Assembly (NCBI GenBank): GCA_003427395.1
Contig: BFEA01000570.1
Location: 15,996 to 68,004 of the forward strand
Direction: 5' to 3'
Source: Chara braunii
Lineage: Eukaryota > Streptophyta > Charophyceae > Charales > Characeae
DNA length: 52,009 nt
In this document: piece after piece, positions 10,454 through 20,446 of the stretch
How the letters are laid out: each line of letters starts with the position of its first letter
Numbering within the stretch: position 1 is the stretch's first letter
Position numbers and translations under genes: made by a program
Notes under the pieces: model-generated
What the model saw: only the letters and a program-made list of their open reading frames with translations
What the model was told of the DNA's origin: nothing
The model's database searches: none

Positions 10454-11040
10454 ATTGGCCGATAGCAGTGCTCGCATGGTATGCTTCTGATCCGCTGTCC
10501 ACGTGGATGCGTCCGTCGTGTGGCATTGGAAAGCACACCTCCTTATGTTCAGTCCTCCGACGGGCGATTTATGGATGACGTCCTGCAGAGGTTCTCGATC
10601 CTTCTGCTCGTCATTGTGCTTCTTCTTCTTGTCGTATTGTTACACGTGTTTTATTGTGCGGCCACCAACGTCCACAAGAAAACGACGCACTGGCAAGAAG
10701 TCGTCAATGGACACACGTTTGAGCGCAGGCAGATAGGGCGGGCATGGTATGGGCTCAGCAACTCCACAACGGCGAGTCTGCTCGCCTGTTGGCGTATGAC
10801 CCCTCCTTGTACAACCACCTGCCATCCTACGAGCAGTGGTTGCCACCAAGCCCGGAAGAGGGGTATGGGCAGGAAGAGACGGCAATGATATCCTTCGGGA
10901 GTGGATCAATGCAAAACTCGATGGGCAACTAGTTCTCGCAACATCTCACTGGTCGCCACGTGTGGCAACTACCATGTGCACGACGTTTTCGTTTCTCATA
11001 CTGTTGTTTATTCTATACACCATATGTACGGTAATGTAAA
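10454..11040. other. no recognisable gene
   Basis: Overlapping frames of 60-135 codons occur on both strands, but none shows a known motif, and no single frame is favoured. One frame (10481-10888) contains a leucine/valine-rich stretch (LLLVIVLLLLVVLL) that could be a membrane segment by chance. Confidence 0.3.
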
Positions 11041-11065
11041 TGACGTTCGTGATCACCATCATTAA

Positions 11066-11128
<63 letters not shown>

Positions 11129-11215
11129 TTTCCTTATTCCTCCTCTCTCTCTCTCTCTCCCTCTCTCTCTTTATCTCTCTCTCTGTCTCCCTCTCTCTCT
11201 CTCTCCCTCACGTGC
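11041..11215. repeat. (CT)n microsatellite, interrupted
   Basis: A pure CT tract of about 58 bp (11069-11127) is followed by impure CT/CCCT tracts to about 11210. It is followed at 11262-11283 by a poly(A) run. Confidence 0.9.
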
Positions 11216-11582
11216 ATCCAAGAGACACTCGGGGGGAGAGAGGTTCTCTACAACACCCTAAAAAAAAAAAAAAAAAAAAAAAACAAGACACAAGCGGGGA
11301 GACTGGTTCAACGGGAAAATGGCTCTGTACGAGTAGAACGGCCTGAGTGACCCGAGTAATACTGGACTCCATTTTCTGAACTGCAGTTTATCAGAATCTG
11401 GTTCTGATGTCAGAACTAAGTATGCTATCAACTGATTCAGACCTAAAGTAAGCTATCATGTAGGCAAGTACATCAGGATTACTGCATAGTGCAGACTGCC
11501 AAATTTCATGTTTTTAGGCGAGCTCTTCAGTTACCTGTCATCTGAACTGTATACATGATCAAACAAACATCTTATATGTTCA

Positions 11583-11700
11583 GGGACGCTAGACCCGCTT
11601 TCCAGCAGGTACTGCTCCCCACCAATAGATGGAGTCCCCCGGGAAGTGCTAGTGGTGCCTGGTCTTACCACCACCCCTAGCACCCACTCAGGTCGTTTGG

Positions 11701-11728
<28 letters not shown>
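11583..11728 (+). repeat. SINE-like repeat, full-length type, poly(A) tail
   Basis: It starts GGGACGCTAGACCC, continues CTTTCCAGCAGGTACTGCTC and CACCAATAGATGGAG, then has a self-complementary part (GTGCTAGTGGTG … CACCCCTAGCAC) and ends in 28 A residues. The same parts in order occur at 33550 and 48423. Confidence 0.7.
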
Positions 11729-11731
<3 letters not shown>

Positions 11732-11795
11732 TATTGTGTGTTGGAAGATACTGCTGTTGAATGCCTCCCCAAGCATACCATGTATAAGACCATTC

Positions 11796-11796
11796 N

Positions 11797-11842
<46 letters not shown>
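11796..11842. repeat. (CT)n microsatellite beside a single N
   Basis: A CT tract of about 46 bp directly follows an ambiguous base at 11795, so its true length is uncertain. Confidence 0.9.
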
Positions 11843-11845
<3 letters not shown>

Positions 11846-11933
11846 CATCTTGCCACCTGTCCTTCTCAAGGAATAGGACGAGGGTGGTTGAAAAAAAAAA
11901 AAGAAAAAAAAAAACAAGACACAACTATGTTGA

Positions 11934-13300
11934 GTGGCACGTGGCAGTTCCGGGGCGAGTCAGCCCGCACTCGCAGTCATGCGCATGATAGCCATCATCA
12001 CCATCGTCATCACGAACATGAACACAACAATGATGCATAAGCGATGTTCCCGTACGCATGGAAAGTTTCAACTTCATATCCCCCAGCGCTCGCTCCGTTC
12101 GACATCAGACGACGACAACCGCTGACACTGCAGCCGCCACCACAATGATCTCTGATGCAGACAATCCCCACAATGATCTCCGATGCAAACAATCCCCTCC
12201 GCGCACTCGACTGCTCACCCTCCATCGATGCAGGTACTTGTAACCAATCGCACCTCGGTGAGGCTGGAAAGACAACCGCACCGTCTGCCGAGAACCACCA
12301 GACTTCGCACGTCACTCTCCCTCAACCCTTGTGCAGGATGGGCCACCTCTGCGATCGCAGAGGACGACGTCGCGGACATTCTGGAACACACACTCCGAGC
12401 AAATAGCACAAGCAGCGTACTCATGAACAACCCCGTGAATTGGAGAGGTGATGGCAACCCTCAACAACGCTGCGGTGTCGCCTGTAAGCAAGGTGCAAAC
12501 GTCCGCCACTGGCGCCGTATGTCTGCTCACCACATATATACAACGCGCGTTGTCTTCCGCACCTCTACAACGGACGACCTTTAAGCCTTGATGAATCTCC
12601 CTCACATGCCTGCCCGTTGCGCCGAAACGAACCCCGCGACGCCCGTTCGCATGGGACCTTGTACGCCGCTTTTTTTTCCTTCCACGCGGAAGGCCTCGCG
12701 GTGGCCACCACTGCACCATGACTCTAGAGGGACGAACATCCCACAGTGACCATGTGCGCCCCGCCGGTATGATCCTATCGGCGCGCTGCGGAGGAATCAG
12801 GTGATGTAGCGGGCGGTGGTACGAGGCGCGGGATGGCAAGGCGTGGCGATGAGCGGCGAAGGGGAGCAGCAACGAGCGGCGCGAGGGAAGAGGGTGGGGT
12901 TTGGCGAGGGCAATGGTGGTAAGGGTGGTAGGGTGGGGGCTGTGGAGGGCTGCGCTGCTAGGTTGTGATATGGGGTTTAGGATTGCCAAATACTGAGGTG
13001 TGCGTCTCCCTCGTGACAGGGCTCCGTGGGCGCAGTTGGGGGGGAAGAGTATTGCAAGCATGGTGAGGGTGGTGGTGCTTTGGACAATGACATCCCTCCA
13101 TCTCTCCTAACCTTTGAGGGGCGGCTGGCAGGTTCAGCGTTTTGGGCTCGCAACGTGGTTTGCCACAGTCCGTTCATCTTCTTCGATTGGCCAATGAGGA
13201 TGGTCGAGTGAGTGTTCGACTACAAGGTGGTCAGTTTTGCTCGCAAAGCCGATGAAGGAGGAGGTGAGGTTTGGAGGGGGGAGGGGTGGTTTACGAAGTG
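11934..13300. other. GC-richer stretch without a supported gene
   Basis: Several long but biased frames are present, the longest on the minus strand at 12312-13061 (249 codons, rich in Arg, Ser, Pro). None has a recognisable domain. A direct duplication CACAATGATCTCnGATGCA occurs at about 12141 and 12170. It could be an exon-poor part of a gene; I cannot support one. Confidence 0.3.
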
Positions 13301-14490
13301 TTGGGACTTGGGGTACTCTTTCTCCAGCTATGCTTTTGTCTTTCTAAGATGATTGTTCTGGTTGAGTATAATTTTGTCTAATAGGATTTTGCTCCAGCAT
13401 GTAGTCTTCTTTTCAGTTCTTGACTAACAATTCGATTAGAGTCTGGTCCCTAATTCGGATTCTCATATTTCGATTTTCATCTGTTAAATCGCATTTCTTC
13501 TGGTTATATCTGCTAAATGATGTTCCTATTTGATTAGTCAAATGCGAATTTTATCTTCGCGATTCTTCTTAATTCTAAGAGTTTAATACAATTGTCAATT
13601 CTTAATTCCAAGAGTCCAATACAATTGCAAATTTGAAGACGTAAATCAGACTTGTTTATGATAGATTCGCAATTCTGATTGTTTTACCAATATAAGTTCT
13701 GTGATTGAGTCTTCTAAAATTCAAATCCCTTTTCAGTGCTATCATTGTTGACTGACTTCTTAATTTCTATACCTCAAATTCATAGGTTTTGCGGGCCTCT
13801 GTGATGGTCTCCAAAATTTGGATAAAATCCACTTCTAAAAACTTTCGTAAATTTGTACAAGGTGGTTGGTGAACCCAACCTCGTGTTGTTGTGATATGCT
13901 AAACTAGGTCAAGTCCTTGTCCACCTATGTTTTGGGTGGCATCCTAATCTAGGCTATATTCTTTTCTATTAAAGTTATGGGAGAGTCTAGTGCCATCGAA
14001 CTTGAAATCTGGGTTGAGGTGATGCTTGGCTGTTTAGTTGATGCTGTGTTATCTGCCTTCCACTCCTTTGTTTTCGAATGGCCGAGTTGGAATGATGCTG
14101 GTCAGAGCTGCGGGTTAGGTCGTGCTGCCCTGTAACTCGAGCGTGACGAGGGCTCTGGAGGCCTGGGAAGAGGTCCAAGGAACTGCCTAAGGGGGAAGGT
14201 GGTTCTGTGGCTTTTTTGGGCTGGTATCAAGACGATGCGGATCGGAACCGAGGTGGGTCGTTCCACCCTGTAACCTAACAGTAGTAACATATGGGAGTTT
14301 TTATGATGTAGGTCGCGCTACCTCACCTAGCAGATGGGGGTGTCAGGCCTTGAAGAGGCTTGATATTGAGGAGGGAGGTCGATGCTGGTTTGAGATTACG
14401 ATAGTTGAGTGTCAATCCACCTTGGTTTTGGTTTTGTTGCTTTCTCTCGGAAAGATGCCTCTATAGTGTTTAGATTTTGCTACTACCTTT
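13301..14490. other. AT-rich noncoding stretch
   Basis: No long frames occur between about 13300 and 13980. A short tandem duplication with the core TTCTTAATTCnAAGAGT and then AATACAATTG occurs at about 13567-13640. Base composition changes sharply from the GC-rich block upstream, as at a boundary between unrelated segments. Confidence 0.35.
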
Positions 14491-14494
14491 TGTG

Positions 14495-14895
14495 AGTGGA
14501 CTTCTATTCCTCTCCTTCGAACTATGTGTCGGAGGAGGTCGGCTCGTCGAAGGAAGACGAATAGTAGAAGTCTACTCTCAACCACTATGGGACTGGGTTA
14601 GATTGTTTGTCTACTGTTCGTATCTTCCGAGCTATGTGGTGGAGGAGGTCGGCTCGTCGGAAGATGATGAAGAGTAGGGGGTAAGTGGGAGGGCCTTCTG
14701 ATGATTTCTGTGTAGGCTGTTCTTGCTTCATCCCGCGAACTATGTGGTGGAGGAGGTCGGCCCATCGCGAGATGAAGAAGACTGCTGCATGCTGCTGCTC
14801 GTTGTGAGACCCTGTGACCTCATCTCTCGCTGCGGTTTCCTCATCCGGCAAACTATGAGGTGGAGGAGGTCGGCTCGTCGCTGGAAGAAGAAGGT
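14495..14895 (+). repeat. four tandem hairpins with a constant 26-nt loop and covarying stems
   Basis: Units A-D have loops at 14521-14546, 14631-14656, 14739-14764 and 14852-14877, spaced 108-113 bp, each exactly 26 nt and close to CTATGTGGTGGAGGAGGTCG. The flanking stems differ between units but pair within each unit: A has CCTTCGA/TCGAAGG (extending outward to about 14495 and 14571), B has ATCTTCCGA/TCGGAAGAT, C has CTTCATC…CGCGA/TCGCGAGATGAAG, and D is weaker. Spacers between units are unrelated. Read as codons, the loop gives (N/S)YVVEEVG followed by acidic residues, so a repeat-protein reading is an alternative. No known RNA family is recognised. Confidence 0.65.
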
Positions 14896-15178
14896 AGTAG
14901 AGAGAGTTTGCAAGGATATGTGATGGTCTAGTAGATGGGTGGATATTACGCGTCCTACTAGTGAGGGGGTTAGCTAGTAGGTTAGGAATAGGGCACAGCT
15001 AAGTCTTGCCGGAGTGGGGTAAAGAGGCTTTTGAGGAGGTTCAATGAGTATTTCAATAAGCCGTTGGTCAAAGGTCTGTAGTATACGCAGGTTCGCTAAA
15101 TAATTCCTTTAAGTTTTCTGTATTTCTCAGGCGAAGCCGGGTAATGGCCCCGGAATCTAATGTTTGTACAATGGTTAT

Positions 15179-15240
15179 GGGATGCTGGGCCCGGTTCCCA
15201 GCACGTGTGGCTCCCCACGAATAGATTGGAGCAGTTGTCC

Positions 15241-15273
<33 letters not shown>
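15179..15273 (+). repeat. SINE-like repeat, short type, poly(A) tail
   Basis: GGGATGCTGGGCCCGG, then TTCCCAGCACGTGTGGCTCC, CACGAATAGATTGGAGC and TTGTCCC, then 32 A residues. The ends GGGA…TCCC can pair, so the short form is a single fold. It belongs with the copies at 18.7, 47.1 and 51.3 kb. Confidence 0.7.
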
Positions 15274-15275
<2 letters not shown>

Positions 15276-15309
15276 TATCCCTTGAGCAGTTCCTCTTTTA
15301 TTGCAAATA

Positions 15310-15367
15310 GTCTATACCCACCTTTCACTGCATTTGACTTCTATACCCACCTTTCACTGCATTTGAC
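15310..15367. repeat. 29-bp tandem duplication
   Basis: CTATACCCACCTTTCACTGC plus ATTTGAC occurs twice in direct succession (about 15310-15338 and 15339-15367), just downstream of the A-rich end of the minus-strand U6-like sequence. It may be a target-site or slippage product. Confidence 0.7.
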
Positions 15368-15403
15368 CTTTTTTCTTTACATATTCTTTTTCTGCTTTTC
15401 AAA

Positions 15404-15505
15404 ATGGACTATTTCTCGATTTATGCGTGGCATCCTTGTGCAGGCAGGGGCCATGCTAATCTTCTTTCTTTGTCTCCTTCCAATTTTGGCAGATGTCCCA
15501 AAGGA
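15404..15505 (-). pseudogene. U6 snRNA-derived sequence, diverged
   Basis: On the minus strand: TTTGGGACATCTGCCAAAAT, then GAAGATTAGCATGGCCCCTG, then CACAAGGATGCCACGCATAA and ATCGAGAAATAGTCC. This is U6 along its whole length. The essential ACAGAGA box is altered to ACAAAGA, and four extra bases lie after CCCCTG. The body is followed by TTTTG and then an A-rich stretch. It is probably an old retrocopy and not an active gene. Confidence 0.75.
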
Positions 15506-15540
15506 GGCAAGTGACTTTATCGCCCACTAACACTCACTCA

Positions 15541-16065
15541 TAACAGCCCCCATCTTGCCGACGCCCCTCTCACGAAAGCAAAACTGAACTGGGGTTTGTG
15601 CATATAGTGGCACAAAGTACAGATATAAATAAATATACACACCTACGCAATCTGCACTTCACTCAGCCCATTGGCCTACCCCCATTTACAGGGGGATCAT
15701 TTTGGAAGACCATGAAAGCGCACAGGTATCATTTTCTTTGCAACGCCAGCATCATCTGTAGGACTTCCGTGTAAACATTTATTTTTCAAAAACCATCTTT
15801 CAAATTCTTTCAATTCACCTTCACTACCTACCCACCACTATTCCTAAGGCTTATGCAGGGGACCCCTGCGACCATACCATTGTTGTCTCCCTCCAGCCAT
15901 CAGAGGGGATACATGTTGCCCTCCACCCCCCCCCAACCATGGTGTTCAAGGATGGGGTGGGCCGCCGGTGGGGGTCCGGCTAACGCAAAGACCAAGCATT
16001 TTGCCAGTAGCTGCGCCTCCCCATGAAAAGGGAGGACTTCCGTGTTTAATCTTCTTTGCACATTG

Positions 16066-16105
<40 letters not shown>

Positions 16106-16858
16106 CAAAGCAAGTTCACAATTGGACGCCCTCAGGCCTCCCAAAAGTGAAGTCCAAAAAAAAAAAAAAAGTGAATATACGGCGTATGCCAAAAGCCCTC
16201 GAGAGGATTTCATTGGTTTCCACCTGTTCACCTTCTTCCCTCACCCCCTTCTCTTTTTTTTTTTGTTTCTTTTTTGGGGTGCTCACAGGATCCACCCCTA
16301 CCTATTCCCAATGGAGAAGTGTAAACCACTACCTATTGGACAATCCTCTGTGAGATAGACACTGCTATGGTTCTCCAATCAATTAATCAGTCGAGGAGAT
16401 AGACAAGAAGTGAAACACTTACCCTTCTCTCACGTTTAGTGACATGGCAGCAATTCGAAGAACACCCTCTCTCTTTCTCCATGCTCTTCTTTTTCGCAAG
16501 GGCAGCAGATCATAGTCAATACCAGTGAAAGGGTCCAACCAACAGCTGCCGCTAACCGATTGGGTGGTGGGGTATCTTTCATTATGCGGCAGACAGGCAG
16601 GCAGGCAGGCAAGGCCCACTAGCCATTTTTCCTAGTAAATTTGAACCCAGGTAACTCCATTATTAGCACCTTATAGTTTGCGGCACCGCATTCCACCATG
16701 GCCTTGGACCCGCTAGATGTTTTCCTTTTTTTCCACCCAATTTAGATCAACCTCCTACCTCGCGTGACGCATCAGGGTGCTCCATACCCTCACCATAAGC
16801 ACAGATTATCTGTCCTGGGCGGGGACTTGGATTGCTCTACCATTCAGCTCCAAAGTAC
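15541..16858. other. no gene seen; poly(A) runs
   Basis: The stretch contains a 38-nt A run at 16066-16103, a shorter one at 16156-16170 and a CAGG microsatellite at about 16590. These A runs may mark the ends of retroposed segments whose bodies I do not recognise. No coding frame is supported. Confidence 0.3.
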
Positions 16859-16978
16859 CCCCTCAGGCATCCCCCAATGTTTTTGTTTTTCTAATTTCCT
16901 TTTCAAGGACCTGAAAATACCCCTCAGGCATCCCCCAATGTTTTTATTTTTCTAATTTCCTCTTCAACGACCTGAAAC
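16859..16978. repeat. 61-bp tandem duplication
   Basis: CCTCAGGCATCCCCCAATGT followed by TTTT, CTAATTTCC and GACCTGAAA is repeated once head to tail with few differences. Confidence 0.8.
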
Positions 16979-17315
16979 GCCATCTCTACAACATGTTCTG
17001 GTCGCAAACATCCAGCTCCACTCCGTGTGGATGCCGAACAGGACAGGACATTCAGATCATTGCGACAGTTTCCACAATTCAGCGTCAGCGTAAAGAGAAG
17101 TGAAAACAATGCACATTCAGAGGCAGTGGCTATCCAACATTTGACCTTTTTTTTTGTGTGTGTGACCCCTTCTTTCTCCTCATGCGCGCAAATCTTGTTC
17201 TTGAAACGTATGTAATCATTCCCAGATTTTCTATTCAAGGTGAACATGATGGCCAAGTGGTCACCAACCAGGCGGCTTATAATGACCATCATCAAATCGT
17301 GTGTGTTTTGACAGA

Positions 17316-17445
17316 TGTCCCAGTTTGGGATCCAATGTTTCTGTTCAGAGACTGTTTGTTACTTCCAGTTGGAAAATCCACCGAAGGCAACACTGTTTAC
17401 TTGCCCAAGGGCAGCAAATACACGGACTGGAATTTTCTGCACTGA
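17316..17445 (+). pseudogene. possible GH31 (alpha-glucosidase family) exon fragment
   Basis: The frame reads VPVWDPMFLFRDCLLLPVGK and then EGNTVYLPKGSKYTDWNFLH before a stop. In family 31 glycosidases the corresponding region has a GDxLLVAPV strand followed by R/N-x-VYLPxGxWxDF, so the resemblance is to the part just after the catalytic barrel. The fragment lacks one residue (LLLPV for LLVAPV) and Gly of the GD pair is Arg. TTTTGACAG immediately upstream could be a splice acceptor. No other GH31 part is found nearby. I treat it as an isolated relic; the match is by eye and short. Confidence 0.35.
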
Positions 17446-17697
17446 ATCCAACTCGATTCATGGCTTGATACTGTCAAAAAAGTGTAAATGATCTCAAAGT
17501 TCTGCATTCTTTTACAACAGCTGTTATGTGGCCGCTGGGGCAAGGTGTAACTGACCAAGGGTCTCCATTTCTTAACTATGGTGCGAAAAAACAAACCTCT
17601 GGAAGGGGGACTTCACCCCCATCACCCACTGCGTGTACGATCTACCAACGGTGATAATGCACGTTGTCACAGTGTTATGTTCCTCATGGGGGAGGAC

Positions 17698-17753
17698 ATG
17701 CTCAGCCAATGCTCAGCCAACGCTCAACCAATGCTCAGCGAATGCTCAGCCAA
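17698..17753. repeat. 11-12 bp minisatellite
   Basis: About five copies of ATGCTCAGCCA with small variants stand in tandem. Confidence 0.85.
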
Positions 17754-17870
17754 ATAAGAGAATATGAGAAGGCCTACATGCAATATACCACCAGTACCTG
17801 TCCCATGTAGTCGCCACCGGGAAAAAATAAAGTGGAAGCATTCACTGTCACATGCGGCAGCAACTTTCAG

Positions 17871-18020
17871 AGGTGCTGGTGGTTAAACCACCAGTACCTC
17901 CACGTTTTTAGGCCGTTAACGCGGTGGCTGAATCGGTGCGCCGCAGAGGTCCATATGCATTTGCGTCAGAGACTCCCCAGAGGGGGCCTAAGACCCCCTG
18001 GGGTACTGGTGGGTTTAAAC
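17871..18020. repeat. foldback element with a 29-bp palindrome at its left end
   Basis: The left end (17871-17899) is itself a palindrome of two 14-nt arms around one base (arm CTGGTGGTT/AACCACCAG, one mismatch). GGTTAAACCACCAGTACC recurs inverted at about 18000-18020 as GGTACTGGTGGGTTTAAACC. Inside is another stem, CCCCAG…GGGGG pairing with CCCCCTGGGG (about 17983-18003). Half-elements with CCACCAGTAC occur at 17783, 19655 and 51957. Confidence 0.6.
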
Positions 18021-18519
18021 CATGCCTCCCTCGGCCAGCAGGAAATAGCCCTCCCTGTGAGTTCGGGCGGGTTTTGAGGGAGGGCGGCTACGAGAGGACG
18101 AAACGGCGGCCCCAGTCCTGGAATTTGAAAGCCGCGTCTTTGGCAATTTTTCATGTCCAGAAGAATTCACAAAGATTCTCAAAATTTGAGCATTGGTAGA
18201 TTGGGCCGTGATCTTTCCAGGAAAAATGTCAGAATAAATAAATAAAATCATTTTTAACAGTGAAACAATCACCGCGCCCATTCGTTGCATGTTCTAATTT
18301 GGCCACAGTGCCATTTGTAGGCTAACGGGAAACGTACTCCAACTTCTGCTATTTTTCCCGCTCCCGAGAATGCATCAAAGACTGACAATTGGAGGGTCCG
18401 TAGATTTCCTGGTCATCTTTCCAGGATAAATATTTTGAAAAGAAAAAAAACGCATGAATTAAATCGCAGAGGCATTTCAACACATCTTCCGTTTTGTGTT
18501 TCTTTCGGTTCTCCACACT

Positions 18520-18595
18520 GGGGTCAGGTCCCACTAGTAGCGTTGAGAGATTCTGGCGTTGAGGAAACTCAACGCTGCTGGTGGGACCTGGCCCC
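18520..18595. repeat. short foldback element (28-nt arms)
   Basis: The left arm 18520-18547 (GGGGTCAGGTCCCACTAGTA, GCGTTGAG) and right arm 18568-18595 pair over 28 nt with three mismatches, all T in the left arm against a right-arm G, so all three can pair as G-U in RNA. Termini share GTCCCACTAG with the elements at 19383 and 20580. Confidence 0.75.
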
Positions 18596-18665
18596 TGTAC
18601 TACCGTACGGGTAGTCCTACTGAACCTGTACGCGCCCCCAGCCTTGCTGAAATAGAGACTCGTAG

Positions 18666-18740
18666 TTTCCTTCTTTTTTTTTCTTTTTTTTTTTTTTTTG
18701 GACAAATGCTCCAGTCTATTCGTGGGGAGCAGCACGTGCT
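18666..18740 (-). repeat. SINE-like repeat, 5'-truncated, with target-site duplication
   Basis: The minus strand reads AGCACGTGCTGCTCCCCACG, AATAGACTGGAGC, ATTTGTCC and then an A-rich tail. It is flanked by perfect 10-bp direct repeats AGACTCGTAG at 18656-18665 and 18741-18750. The head (GGGACGC...) is missing. A-tail, 5' truncation and target-site duplication together identify LINE-type retroposition. Confidence 0.8.
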
Positions 18741-18909
18741 AGACTCGTAGCCTTTTCTTATAAAGAAAACAAAAAAATTAGGAGGCTCGGCCTATGGGAC
18801 CACGATGGCTGGCAGCGCCAGCCAGCCAAAGCCAAAAAAGTTAAAAAAGTGCACCGCTGGCGCGGTGCGGAAAAGCTTGGCGCGCAGTAAGAGGCCTGCA
18901 GGCCCGGTG

Positions 18910-19011
18910 CGGGGGCCAAGTCCCACTTACCCGGATCCTCCATTCCCGACCGTAGATCATGGAAATCAACGGCCAGATATGAAGAATCCGGTCAAGTGGG
19001 ACTTCGCCCCG
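18910..19011. repeat. foldback element (about 31-nt arms)
   Basis: The left arm GGGGGCCAAGTCCCACTTAC then CCGGATCCTCC (18910-18941) pairs with the right arm at 18981-19011 with a few mismatches. Outer motif GGCCAAGTCCCACT is the same as in the 19383 element; the inner part differs. Confidence 0.65.
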
Positions 19012-19161
19012 GGTGTAGTGCACTGTGTTTAGACTCATGCCTCCAATTTCCCTCTTTTTTTTTTTTTTTTTTTTTTTGAATGCCTGCGGTTTTCTAGTTT
19101 TGCTTATCTGTGCGCCTCTTCGTAGCGCTCTACATGGTCCGATCACCGGCAACAGAAGATA

Positions 19162-19309
19162 AAGGGCCTTGCTACACTCACTAACTACACAACATCCTGC
19201 ATGCATTTGGATTGTTTCTGGACTAAATGCATTCGTACAAGTCCAACATTTCGAATGCATCCGGTCAGCAAGCGTCCAAATGCATGTAGAGTGTTGTTAT
19301 AGGGGCCTT
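19162..19309. repeat. foldback element, AAGGGCC ends
   Basis: Imperfect terminal arms (AAGGGCCTTGCTACACTC versus inverted AAGGCCCCTATAAC…ACACTC) enclose further pairing segments ATGCATTTGGA and CGAATGCATCC. Ends and the inner ATGCAT motif are shared with the 21086 element. Confidence 0.5.
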
Positions 19310-19382
19310 CGCCATCGCTGCACCCAAACATTTCCGTGGAACTTCCACAGACACAATTCCATCCGTTGTCGTTTCTCTCCCC

Positions 19383-19550
19383 GGGGGCCAAGTCCCACTA
19401 GCAGCGTTGAGCTACCTCAACGCCTGAATCTGGACGTGTTTGCGGAGACGTGCAGTTCAGGAAACTCGACACCGTTTCTGCACATCTCCGCAAAAGCGTC
19501 CAGATTCCGGCGTTGAGGTAGCTCAACGCTGCTAGTGGGACTTGGCCCCC
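19383..19550. repeat. foldback element with 42-bp perfect arms
   Basis: Arms 19383-19424 and 19509-19550 are exact reverse complements over 42 nt. Pairing continues inward for about 31 nt with four mismatches (GAATCTGGACG, TTTGCGGAGA, GTGCAG), leaving a ~22-nt loop. The arm itself contains an inner palindrome (GCGTTGAG…CTCAACGC). No ORF. It shares outer (GTCCCACTAGCA) and inner (GAATCTGGACGTG) blocks with the 20580 element, but the block between differs completely. Confidence 0.85.
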
Positions 19551-20229
19551 AGAGGATTCACAGGCACAAAACACGAGCAGCAGTGTGCTCAACAATTTAT
19601 TTGCCTGTGATCACATAACAGTCTATTTGGCTGAGATCAAATGTACCAGGCCCCTAAACCACCAGTACAAATCGGTCTAGCGGCCCCGCTGCAGTGCTTG
19701 CAGGCCATTGTCGTGTGGCAGCTTCAAGCCTCCAAACGGTTTGGAAGTGAGCCATGAAGAAATCTTCAAACGCTGGGTGTGTGTGTGTGCGTTGGTCATG
19801 CTACAAAATTTCCGGGGTGAATCTGGTCGTATTTCTGGCTAGATACCAGCTGGAAAATCGAAGAGCGAGTGCGAGTGCTCTCTTTCTGATCACCAAGTCG
19901 CCTATAACCATTGCATGTCCTACTGCAGAATCGAACACACAACCAACGGCTTGTTAGGAAATTGCACAAAATTGGTGTTTGCCTGACACTAGGAAAAAAA
20001 AAAAAAAAAAAAAAAAAAAGGATAGCTGGCCCGTTGTACAGAAGTGGGATGCTGTTGCTCCCCATCGTCTTTGTTTTGCTTTTACCGTCGAAGGAAGCTG
20101 TGACCAACCAACCACCACTCTCTTCCTCCTCCACTTGGGCTGCTTTCCGACTAGATACATCAATCCCTTGGGCCAGCACCATCTCTACCTATTGGCAGGA
20201 ATGCTCGCCGTTTCTGAAAAGTAGTTCGT

Positions 20230-20230
<1 letters not shown>

Positions 20231-20262
<32 letters not shown>
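20231..20262 (+). repeat. 32-nt poly(A) run
   Basis: An A run follows GTAGTTCGTC, with another A-rich patch at 20300-20322. It probably marks a retroposition end, but the body is not recognised. A similar 24-nt run stands at 19993-20018. Confidence 0.5.
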
Positions 20263-20266
<4 letters not shown>

Positions 20267-20446
20267 GATGCAATCGGAACGGAATACATTAAAGAATAAA
20301 GAAAGAAAGAAAAAAAAAAAAAGCAAGCGACTGCCCACTGCGTTGAGTTCATATTAAAAAGATAGACCCTGTCAGCGCAGATCTGGAAGTCTACAACTTC
20401 CACGTTACCCAGCCATTCTGACTTCGACGTTCGTTCTGACATCTGT

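Larger units (their letters stand above)
11284..11913 (+). mobile_element. possible composite retroposed segment flanked by a CAAGACACAA duplication
   Basis: CAAGACACAA follows an A run at 11284 and occurs again after a second A run at 11914. The intervening 620 bp carries a SINE-like copy (11583-11728), a CT tract with one N (11795) and a terminal A-rich tail (11891-11913). This is what an insertion with a 10-bp or longer target-site duplication would look like, although A-run homology could mislead. Confidence 0.35.

Noticed and set aside
10481-10888. 135-codon frame with a Leu/Val-rich stretch
   Set aside because: Competing frames on both strands, no family match, and the hydrophobic stretch comes from a CTTCTTCTT run.
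12312-13061. 249-codon minus-strand frame
   Set aside because: Rich in Arg, Pro, Ser and His with no known motif, and overlapped by other open frames in a GC-rich segment; a chance frame is more likely.
16630-16715. tRNA-like sequence on the minus strand (GGTGGAATGCGG and GGGTTCAAATT as A and B boxes)
   Set aside because: The acceptor and anticodon stems do not pair; at best a very degraded tRNA relic.
18349-18735. 128-codon minus-strand frame
   Set aside because: Runs through a poly(A) tail, a foldback element and SINE sequence; not a gene.
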